Source: Smittium culicis (lineage: Eukaryota > Kickxellomycota > Harpellomycetes > Harpellales > Legeriomycetaceae). Taken from it: 30,820 nucleotides of DNA. A program made the position numbers and the translations under genes. Position 1 is the stretch's first letter; every line of letters starts with the position of its first letter. The notes under the pieces are model-generated. The model saw only the letters and a program-made list of their open reading frames with translations. It did not search any database and had not been told where the DNA came from. Below, one piece after another: positions 21,901 to 30,820 of this stretch. Location of the stretch: positions 1 through 30,820 of the forward strand of contig LSSN01003910.1 in assembly GCA_001970855.1 (NCBI GenBank), read 5' to 3'.

Positions 21901-23804
21901 AATGATCAAGTGTAATTATCTATAAAGTATAATTACGTATAAATAATACGAATAATAAAGCAAAATAATAATATTATATAGATAAACTCTCACCTATTTT
22001 AACTTTGGCTATTAATAAATAAAAAAAATTATATATAAAAAATTTGGGATGTCATTTTATCTCCAATCTGAAAATTTGATGCAACGAGGAAGACTCTTAA
22101 GTAAGACAAATCTTGTTGTGTCATCTATAAGTTAGTCTATGCAGATTAGCAAAATGATTAAAGTATCATGATTAATAAGCATTCTGAAAATATCAGATTA
22201 TTTACTTAGCAGCTACTATGTTGTGTTATAAAACTTACGAAAATATCTTGGATACTGTATAAAATTTCGCCGAAAAAAAAGAAGTGGATAAATCCTTGAT
22301 TTGATAAAGTGTAATTTTTCCATTTTATGTGTATGTTAACCAGAACGATTTACAGATAGAATAGAGGTGCTTTTTCTATATCTCTTTTATCAAAAAAAGA
22401 TTTGCTATAGCTTAAAATTTTCATAAAATTGTTTTACTTTTAACATACCTAACTTGCTTTATTTTATTTTAGTACTATATTTTATTATTTTCTTTGGTAA
22501 TATTGAAAAGTATGTTATATTAATTGAGTGAATGGCCTTGAGAATAATGCACCTATAAAACTTCCAAATTTTCTTGTTGGTAACAAGATTTATTTCGACT
22601 AACTTATATGAAAATATTTTAAGGCCCCCAAATAAAATCAATAAAAACGCTAAAATATTTTCATTTAATTGTCTTATATAAGATATAAGTTACATAAGAA
22701 TATTAAAAACTCTGTAAAAATTTTTATAGTGTCACTTTAAAATCCTCGGCGACACAAATAATTATTAATTTCTATTTTTTAATTTCCCCCCACAATTTGA
22801 ACAAGTATATAAATATTAGATTCATAAATGTTATATTGTTATACTAATAAAATTAATATTCAATTAAATCCTTATTTGTTTATTTGATATCTTAGCCTAA
22901 AGATAATGAAAATTTTTCTTTAAAGTTTGACTTGAAACTATTATTACTGCATTTTAAATACATCTCTACTGCAGTTTTAGTAAGATTAAAATAATAAAAC
23001 TTGGATATATTTTTATTATCAATATCTTTAGTTATAAATACATTTTTTTTCTAGAAATAAAAGTAGTTTCTAATGTATGTATTTTTATATTTTTAATACA
23101 AGGATAATAATAATAGCCACTTTTAAAAGAGATTTTAGAAACAAATTTAAATTAATATTAATATAATAGTATAATGTAAACAGTAACGGTTAAAAGTTAT
23201 GGATTTTTAAACTCTTAAATACTATCATTTATAATAAATAAAACTAATCTTATAGACGAATTTATAAATATTTATAATATTTTAGAAATTGGGGATTATT
23301 TATATATTATCAGTAATAATTATAAATATTTTTACAATAAATAAATAACCAATTCCACATATAGTAAAATAATTTGTATACTTTAATTAATAAATATACA
23401 TTTTTTTGGTGCTTATTCTAATTGTTTTTAAAAATTTTCTTAATCTATAGTCGAATGGTTTAGTATACTATTTTGAGTATAAATTAGGAGCTAAATCGAT
23501 AATTTCGGAGGTATAATACTCTCATTATATAATTGAACAATTAAGCTGCTTACTTTCATATATGCGGCTATCTAAATGGTCATATTTTATCATTTTAATT
23601 TAACTTATAAAATTTTTGTAACTGAATTTTTTTTTTGGGATTTTCGTATTTCATGATATTTGAGATCGATGAATATTTACAATATAAAGGAATACTATTT
23701 TTAAAATTATCTATGATAATATGGTTCAAATAATTTCAGTATTTAATCAGTTTTTTAGGTTGCCTAATTGTATTTATGGTATTATTTATTCTATATAATA
23801 TAAC
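18999..23804. other. Extremely AT-rich gene desert, middle part
   Basis: No supportable gene in about 4.8 kb. It holds a three-unit 10-bp tandem repeat at 19231-19260, long poly-A tracts (for example near 21560), and a few TATA-type dinucleotide runs. A 60-codon minus-strand frame at 22459-22641 has no recognisable motif and AT-drift composition. I found no tRNA-like B box with a complete cloverleaf. Confidence 0.6.
19231..19260. repeat. Tandem repeat (YACTAATTAA)x3
   Basis: Three consecutive 10-bp units, TACTAATTAA then CACTAATTAA twice, followed by a decayed fourth unit (TACTTAATTT). It is a small minisatellite with no coding context. Confidence 0.9.
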
Positions 23805-24056
23805 ATGTACTATTTTAAGAGAAAAAATAAAAACTCTATTCGGAAATCTTTTACCAGTCACTTTTTTTTACCTTTTTTATGCGAATTTATTATTTTTCGT
23901 ATTCAAAGAGGTACAATTTTTGTACATCATCTGCCAATAAAATCGAAATATAAATCATCTTTTGGCGATGAATTCTTTATTGTGACAAGGTTCAACAAGA
24001 TAGTATATTTTTATACAAAAGGGGTTTTAGTTTTTGGTAATACAAATCCAATATAA
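23805..24056 (+). other. 83-codon ORF of uncertain status in the AT desert
   Basis: ATG at 23805 to TAA at 24056. The translation begins with Lys/Asn-rich drift-like residues. From about residue 30 it becomes more protein-like (FRIQRGTIFVHHLPIKSKY and a GDEFFIVTRFNKIVYFYTKG stretch), with visibly more G and C than its surroundings. I recognise no family. It may be a decayed fragment of a former gene or mobile element, or simply chance. No neighbouring exon with matching phase was found. Confidence 0.2.
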
Positions 24057-26085
24057 TTATATATAATTTTTCTAACTTTATATTTAACCTAAAAAGGGTT
24101 AAGATTTCATAGAAAAATGTGATAAAATTATAAGATCGGTTTCTTATATGTTTAATACAAAATATTTTTATTAGTAGTTGGGTCAGAACTTTCCCTTTAT
24201 TCCACCTAGATTTTTAATAATAACCTATATATTTTTCCTTGGTCTAAGGTATATAAAATAAATTGAGTACAAGAAAAAAATCTAAATTTTTAGGTTAATT
24301 ACAATTTATGAATTCCTGGTCCCCTTAAAAAAATAGGGAAAAGGGCGCTTTATTAAACATAAAAAACCAATAGCAATTTTTGTGTTTTGCTGAAGTTCTA
24401 AAAAGATTTGAAGTATAAAAATAACAGTTATAGTCTATTAGTGTGATAAAATAGCTCGGTAAATTAATAAAAGCAATAAAAAAGTTGTGAAAAAATATAG
24501 CTTTTTTATAAAAAAAATTAAATAAAGAAAATCACTTATTTAAAAAAAAATTTCAAAAGTTGATCATATGAAAAAATCTATAAAAAAATCCTTTTTTTGC
24601 AGGATTAACTTATTCTTCCTTTTAGATAAGCGAAATCTTTATATTATTATTTATCTATTACAGTTTTATATTTTATTTTTATTCATGTTGATAGTTTTTA
24701 TTTGATAATTGTTGGATATAACATTTAATGAAATGATAAAAAATTTAATATTCTGAAAAAAAGCCCGTCAATATTGAATTAAACACACAATTGTATGTAT
24801 CAAATTCATTCTCTAAAACTTTGATAAATAGATAATTTTTTTTAAATAAAATCAAGATTTCTATTATGTATATTCCTGTAGATTTTTAACCAAAATCAAA
24901 TTTTGGTATATAGGTGACCATTAAAAACATAAAAAAACAATCAAAATATTGTTAGTGATTCATCACCTGACTCTTAAAAGCAGTCGTTTAAGGGTGTTTA
25001 TTATTTCATAAAACAAAATTATCGTTGATTTTTTGAGTTATTGCAATAATATTAATATAAAACATAAAACAAGTTAAAGAAAATGTCATACTAATAAAAT
25101 ATTATACTATATATAAAACGAACGAAATTAGTCATTAAAATATTTTATTTTTGAATTTAAAAAAAATTTTATATTATATTTTTCAGCATAGCTAATATAT
25201 ATATTTTTTATTATTTTTGCCTCAGCCATAGTATAGACTGTTTTTGAATTAAAATACTTTAATTCGTATTTCTATTGTTCAAAATTTATTAAAAATTTTA
25301 TCCAAGAGATTAATGATTTATTATTAAAATTTTAAAAGTGAAAAAATAGCGTATAAATCTTGTTTATTTGAGATAATAATTTCTTCAACACTTATAAATT
25401 TCATGCTTAATGTATATTGGTATGGTAAATTCTATTTTTACCTAATTAAAAAATTTTTTTATGAGAAAAGTGGATTACAGTTCTTCACGAATATAAAAAT
25501 ATTATTTTTAGCATATAGAATAAATTTGATTTAGTATTTATACATTAGAAGATTACCATGGCAATAAAAAAACACAAATGCTAGCTGATTTAAGAATATA
25601 GATAATAAAAACTTAAAATTTGACCTGCTATAATCTCGATATTTTTTATCACTAGATTTTTATCAATTTTCTAAGAATTATACTTTGTGATTATCTGAAT
25701 GACTCATAGAAAATTTAATAGCAACTTAGAAAATCAATCCAATTCTTAAAACATGAATTTTTTGATACCTATTATTTTGGCCTTCTTAAAATAAACATAT
25801 AAATTTTTATGTATAGAGATAAACAAATCATTCATATTATTGAGGCTATGTTAAAAAGGTAAAATTTTAATAGTTTGATTGATTTTAATTCTGTATATAA
25901 AATTTCAACGCATATAAGCTAGAATATACCAACTTTGCTTATTAGCTTCAAGTTATAGTATTTTCATCAACTCAAATCTGTTTTATAATTAGCAAGAATT
26001 TTTTTTAAGGAATTTATTGAAACAAGTTTAGAATACATATAAAATAAATATAAAACTACTTGTAAAATATTACATTAAAAATTCG
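24057..26085. other. Extremely AT-rich gene desert, last part
   Basis: About 2 kb without a supportable gene. It contains small less-AT patches (around 24310-24350 with GGTCCCC and GGGAAAAGGGCGC) and an imperfect hairpin at 24964-24996 (annotated separately), then A/T-rich drift up to the GC-rich hairpin at 26090. Confidence 0.55.
24964..24996. repeat. Imperfect hairpin CACC(n5)CTTAAA ... TTTAAGGGTG
   Basis: CTTAAA (24973-24978) pairs with TTTAAG (24987-24992), and CACC (24964-24967) pairs with GGTG (24993-24996) across a five-base bulge. The loop is AGCAGTCG. It is a ten-pair stem of unknown meaning and could occur by chance at this length in such a long AT-rich region. Confidence 0.45.
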
Positions 26086-26089
26086 CACA

Positions 26090-26153
26090 GCCAACTCCCC
26101 TCCAGCTCTGTCAGGCCTCCGTATCTGTTAGGCGTCGAGCCAAGGGGATTGGC
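26090..26153. other. GC-rich nested hairpin, candidate structured RNA or repeat relic
   Basis: A sharply bounded GC-rich island in the AT desert folds into a three-part stem. The outer stem pairs GCCAA(c)TCCCCT at 26090-26101 with AGGGGATTGGC at 26143-26153: 11 pairs with one bulged C. A middle stem pairs GCTC (26105-26108) with GAGC (26137-26140). An inner hairpin pairs GCCT (26115-26118) with AGGC (26130-26133) around an 11-base loop. The strand is undecided, as either transcript would fold. It does not match tRNA, 5S rRNA, hammerhead or HDV-type ribozymes as far as I can judge. The minus strand also reads a 29-codon ATG frame (26159 to 26070). It lies about 600 bp beyond the 3' end of the transporter gene. 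Confidence 0.5.
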
Positions 26154-26159
26154 GAGCAT

Positions 26160-26747
26160 TTAATTCTCTCGATAATTAATGTTCAGTGAAAAAAGATGAC
26201 CTTTAGAAATTTTGCTGTTTCCAACACAATTTAGAAAGAAGAATTTAGATTTTACATTTGACTGGATTAAACCTCAAAATATGTGGGTTTCAAGTTTTAT
26301 CTATATCAAAACTAGCAAAAAACAATTTTAACTAAAATATAATCATTTTCATCATTATAAATTGTGAATTTTTGTAGCTATTAAAAACCAGGAGAAAGTA
26401 AAGGCGTTAAAAAGAGTAGTATTTATTTGGTTAATAAAAGTGTATATCTAAATAGTTATAAAAATGTAAATTCATAGCCAGTGGTTTTAATTAAAAATTT
26501 TTTTTGACACTATTAAAACTAATTAAACGCTTTAAAAAATATATGACTCAATACCCAATACTATATATGTAGTTAAAAATGAATTATAAATAAAATAAAA
26601 TGATTACTAAATAAAACTAAATAATTCATACTTTTTAATTAATTTAAATTAATAACAATGTTTTAAAATCAAAAAAATAATCGTTCTAATCTTAGAATCT
26701 TTTTGAAATATATGTTCGAAGAAAATTACTTGAAGAATTTTTATAGA
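26160..26747. other. AT-rich 3' flank of the MFS transporter gene
   Basis: About 590 bp of AT-rich sequence between the GC-rich hairpin and the transporter stop codon. No ORF, tRNA or clear terminator was seen. Polyadenylation signals for the minus-strand gene are presumably here, but no single hexamer stands out. Confidence 0.5.
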
Positions 26748-28694
26748 TCATAAGCTGTATCTCCATGTACTATCGTTTGGGTTTATAAGATATTGATTTC
26801 CTTGTCCGTTTTCATTTGATTGATTTATATTATCGGACTTGGCATTTTCTCTTATGAAAAACATTGATAGCAGCGATACAACAAAAAACGCAAAAACAAA
26901 AATTCCAAATATAATTAGATGGCCGTTTTTGTAATAAGGTTTACTAGAAGCAGGATATATATAAGACCCGATCAGACCAGCTACACCTGCCAACATTATT
27001 GTCATTGAACTTCCAACTGCACGCTTTCTACCGTTAAAAATATTGCTTGTCATCCAAAACGATGTTAATGGGAGGATCGGAGATAAAAAGAAATTTGCTA
27101 GAGACAGAAACACCAACTAAAATATTAATACAAATAAATTTGTTAGATTATTATACTTAAGGATGCTTTTTTTAAATTATGAAATTTTTTTATATAAACT
27201 ATGATAAAGTAATAAAATTGATTAATATTATATTGAATAAAATTTACCCTGGGCACTTTATCTTTATTAAAAGCAAGGCTGATGTAGAATATTGCAGCAA
27301 AGGTGATATAAAATAGGATAAGAATTGATATTTTTGATTTCTTGATAATAAAAGGAAACAATAGTAGGATCATTTGACTGACAAATCCACATGCAGAAGG
27401 GATTGAAGACATAACAAGAGCCGAGTTGTTTTTGTACCCAAGTTGAGCAATTAGCGTAGGCCCAAAAATTGCCTGGGTTGCGCCTGCAATAGCACCTATT
27501 GCAAAAATAGTTCCAAAACACCATAGCTTAATGTCGAGAAGAGTTGATAATTTTTCAGAAAGCGTGTATTTATTTGCAGAAACTTCTATTTGATCGGATT
27601 TAAATACTTTATTAACAACCTCCAATTCTCTTTCCGTGATGAATCCAGTTTTTTCAGGGTAATCTTTGAGAATAAAATACGAGATAAAAGCGACAACAAC
27701 TGTAATCGCACCTTCAAATAAAAATATATATTGGTATTCTTTCAGAGAGCCTTTTACTTTTGTTAAGGCTGAAGCAATTGGACCAGCAAAAATACCAGCA
27801 AAAGTTCCTGCTGAAAAAAAGAATGCTATTCTAGTCATTCTACTTTCGTTAGGATACCATATAGTAGCGTAGTATAAGAATCCAGGTACAAATCCAGCTA
27901 TAAATTTTTGTTTTTTTAAATTTAAGCAAATCAGTATTAATGGTACCAGCCTGAAAATAGATCTTGGGGTTAAAAATAATTGAAAAGCTCAAATTATATA
28001 TGAGATATTTAAATATAGTAATTACCCTCAAAAACACCGAGAATAACTCTAACCAAGACAGCAGAAGAGTATGATTTAACTGCTGCCATACACATACAAG
28101 TAATGCCCCAGCAAATTGAAATTGTAGGAAGCCATTTAGAAACGCCGAATTTTTGAAGTAAAATTGTAGAGGGAATCTCAAAGATTATATAAGCTAACCA
28201 AAAATGAATTTAATAGAATTAATATTAATTTAACAAAATTATGGTATGGAAATATAATATAGCAGCTAGTAGCAAATGAATTTAATAGAATTGATGTATC
28301 ATAATAAATGTATTAATATAATAATAAGAATTTATAGATAGCTTCAAGTACTTACTATAAAAAAGAGAAGCGGATATCCAGTTGAATTGATTTCCTACTA
28401 GCCCTAGCTCTTTGCTGAAACCGGCAACATTGGCAGTTCCTTTTTGGTGAATACTCATCAAATTAATAAAGAATGAGTAATAAAAAAATTAAACAGTTTA
28501 GTATAAATAGAGTGATATATACCTATATTATTTCTGTCCAAGATTGCAAGCCAATATAAAACAAAGTATATTGGTATTATCATGAGATCTACTTTCCGTA
28601 GATAGCTTTTATAAAGAACTCTCTCATCAGGAGATAAAGAATTCTGGTAGGAAGTTTTTATATCAGAAGAGCTTTCAGATTTTGAAATAGACAT
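26748..28694 (-). CDS. MFS transporter of the Dal5-like allantoate permease / anion:cation symporter family, five exons
   Basis: A plasma-membrane-type secondary transporter of the fungal family that takes up small acids and vitamins (allantoate, nicotinate, pantothenate, biotin and others); the substrate cannot be told here. Exons on the minus strand: 28694-28523, 28439-28356, 28193-28026, 27897-27248 and 27116-26748 (stop TGA). Introns of 83, 162, 128 and 131 bp start GTATAT, GTAAGT, GTAATT and GTAAAT. All phases close, giving 480 aa. Family signs are DLMIIPIYFVLYWLAILDRNNIG ending in DRNNIG (53-58), ELGLVGNQFNW just after, FEIPSTILLQKFG, AGFVPGFLYYATIWYPNES (142-160) and KDYPEKTGF (219-227). 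RKRAVGSSMTIMLAGVAGLIG lies in the C-terminal half. The hydrophobic pattern fits 12 membrane segments with a charged central loop and cytosolic ends. Exon 2 is only 84 bp. The frame is intact, so it looks functional, although it is isolated beside an AT desert. Confidence 0.94.
28202..28292. repeat. 19-bp direct repeat in transporter intron 2
   Basis: AAATGAATTTAATAGAATT occurs exactly at 28202-28220 and again at 28274-28292, both inside the 162-bp second intron (28194-28355). A 72-bp period suggests a local duplication that enlarged this intron. Confidence 0.85.
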
Positions 28695-30820
28695 TATATA
28701 AAAATTTGTAAGCTTATTATAAGTATTCAGAAAGAAAGAATTTTCTTTAGACAGAGTTTATTCTGTTTATTTGAGCTTTTTTTGTTTTCAACAAAAAAAA
28801 TAAACTTATAGCAGGTTTGATTTTTGATTTGGAAAATCCGAATAAGTATCTATTTATATTCTTATCCTGATTTTTGTTTTAATCTTTTAGACAAGAAAAT
28901 TCATGAATTGCATAGCTAAAATTTGATTATAATTGATTTATAGAGAATATTTAAAAAAGTAGATAGTAATAGCGGCGTCGGACACTCTAAAAATGGTATC
29001 CGGACATAAAATAAATTGAAAACAAGAAAAATGTGAACTGATCAATTTCTTTATTAGTCTAAATAACGTAATTAAATTAAGGATAAATAAAAAAATAGCG
29101 GACATTGAATTTTTATTTTATTTTATAAAAACCGAATAGTCCAAACATACTATATCTGAGTAATTAATGAAATCCTTCTTAATGTTTTACTCAGAATTGA
29201 CAGTAATAAAGAAGATAAGATATAATTCTCATTTTAACAAAGAATAATATATAATCCTGAATTCCACACTGCGAACAAAAACTATATTAACTTTTAAATA
29301 TAATGCCTTGAAGTATTATTATGATCTAAGCGCAGCCCATCGCCTCACCAGTTAAAAAAAAAATCAATGCTCATACATTATATTATAAAGATTTATAAAG
29401 TAGCCCAGGTTTGGTTGTAAAATAGCTCATATAATAAGCTTTTAGTGGAGGTTAATCGTCTCACAGTTTAAGTTTTTTCATATCATGGCTAACATTAAAT
29501 GTGTGTTCTGAAGTCAATCATAGATATAATAAATGACTATTTCTCAATTATGATTGCCATTTTTATAAATTAGTTTTTGATTATTGGCTATGAAAGGTTA
29601 CTTATATTTGTATTTGGTATTATTTTACGTAATCAAGATTTAATTTATTTTTTGATTAGTATTTCATAAAAATAGGCTATAAAACCAGTGTATCATGATT
29701 TGCTTGTGATCTAAATTAAATTAGATCATTTTCTTTGATATATTTAAAGGCCAATAATATAGGGTAAAAAAACAAAAACAGAAAATCGAGTAATGGTTGG
29801 CTAGCTTTAGTGACATAAACATCCTAACATCTAGGATAGGGTAAAAAGGATTTAGCCACTTTGTACTATTTCTATTGAACCCTTTCCCAACCAACACTCT
29901 TAAACTTCATTAAAAATCATAATTGGTTAAGCCAAATTAAAGTACTTATTTGGGAGATTATTTCAAGGATCGGAATTTTTCCTATAAAGTTTTTACTACT
30001 TTGCAGCATATTTTTATTTTATAATCTTGATAAAAATTATCGTCGAATGAATAATCTAACACAACCAATAACTTTACCTAATAAAATTAAGCAAATAGAA
30101 TTTCAAAGAAAAAAAGTTGCGCTTATCCAAAGAATTTCCCATTTATTGTATGTATATTTATAAATAGTTAATAGCACAAAACCATTCAATATTAATATTT
30201 AAATAAAGTCATTTAATTGGATAATTATTTATGTATAAAATTATCCAAACGCAATTGAAAGGGTTGTACAATCAAAAAAAAAATAGATTAGCGAATAGTT
30301 CTTGAAATGATTTGGTTGAATCGAAAGTATGCTTAATAGTAGTAATTAATAAAAAAGTATTGATCTATCGATTCTTAAAAATCATTTGTATCTGACACTA
30401 AGGATATTTTTAGCTCAAATTAAATGTGCACTGTATTTAAAGTTTGCATTTAGTTACCTTTTGACACGATTTATACGTTAATATATTATAAAAAATGTAT
30501 TGTTGGTTACTACACTCAATAATAATAAAAGCTCGATTTATTACGATTGTACCGATATATTATTTTATCTTGAAATCATTACCTCTATTACTCGAAACAT
30601 AAACTCAAACATACATCGATTTTTTAAGTATAATTTGATTTTTTAGTTATTTATTTTACTCGAAGTTCCAAAGTGCGCTCACCTACTTCATTTTATTCAA
30701 TAATAATTATTGTTTAAAAATACTTGATGCTATTAACGTCAATTTTTTTCTTTATAATAAAATTTAACTAATTCAGTTAATTCGATGTGTTAAACATTAT
30801 TTTTAGAGCCTAAAAGCGTG
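28695..30820. promoter_or_regulatory. Upstream region of the MFS transporter; AT-rich, no gene
   Basis: About 2.1 kb upstream of the transporter start to the window end, without a supportable gene. It contains the CGGACA cluster at 28979-29104, a small GC patch near 29330-29352 (GCGCAGCCCATCGCCTCACC), and a short ATCCTA/TAGGAT hairpin around 29821-29837. The rest is AT-rich drift with stop codons in all frames. Confidence 0.55.
28979..29104. promoter_or_regulatory. Three CGGACA motifs upstream of the transporter
   Basis: CGGACA occurs at 28979-28984, 29001-29006 and 29099-29104, all in the same orientation, 285-410 bp above the transporter start codon. The first is preceded by GGCGT and the second by TATC (making TCCGGA). 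CGG triplets are the half-sites of fungal Zn2Cys6 activators, which often control transporter genes of this kind. The link is inference; an alternative is debris of a transposon end. Confidence 0.35.

Noticed and set aside
26070..26159. 29-codon minus-strand ORF as a small protein gene
   Set aside because: Openness over 29 codons is expected when a short segment is GC-rich and so poor in stop codons; the secondary structure is the stronger signal.

Overview
The window reads as nuclear DNA of a very AT-rich eukaryote, most likely a fungus. Three genes have spliceosomal introns (GT...AG, about 60-160 bp, with YTAAY-like branch sites). The glutamyl-tRNA synthetase has a yeast-like N-terminus, and one transporter is of the fungal Dal5/anion:cation-symporter type. 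I cannot name the species. An early-diverging, low-GC fungal lineage is my guess from composition and intron style only.

Layout. 1-42 is a pure poly-G run, probably a contig edge or artefact. 58-1064 (minus) is a probable two-exon gene for a mitochondrial DUF2358/C6orf136-like (NTF2-like) protein. 2496-4894 (plus) is a complete seven-exon CCT/TRiC alpha subunit gene (TCP1/CCT1), divergent from the first gene across about 1.4 kb. 5123-6085 (minus) is a single-exon, Ser-rich, apparently orphan protein, convergent with TCP1. 8835-11391 (plus) is a three-exon cytosolic glutamyl-tRNA synthetase (GUS1); its two short 5' exons do not form long ORFs and were rebuilt here. 11392-26747 is about 15 kb without a supportable gene, extremely A+T-rich from about 13.2 kb onward. 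It contains scattered small repeats, a candidate inverted-repeat element (12.1-12.8 kb), an 11-G run, a GC-rich structured hairpin (26090-26153) and one slightly suspicious 83-codon ORF. 26748-28694 (minus) is a complete five-exon MFS transporter. 28695-30820 is AT-rich upstream DNA with a cluster of CGGACA motifs.

The genes are unrelated housekeeping or metabolic functions: cytosolic protein folding, glutamate charging of tRNA, small-metabolite uptake, and a putative mitochondrial protein. Nothing suggests an operon or a linked pathway. I found no tRNA, rRNA, CRISPR array, recognisable transposase or viral gene. The most interesting leads are a motif repeated four times in the TCP1/DUF2358 divergent promoter, the GC-rich hairpin in the AT desert, the desert itself (centromere candidate or decayed repeats), the duplicated-motif tail on GluRS, and the CGGACA cluster upstream of the transporter.
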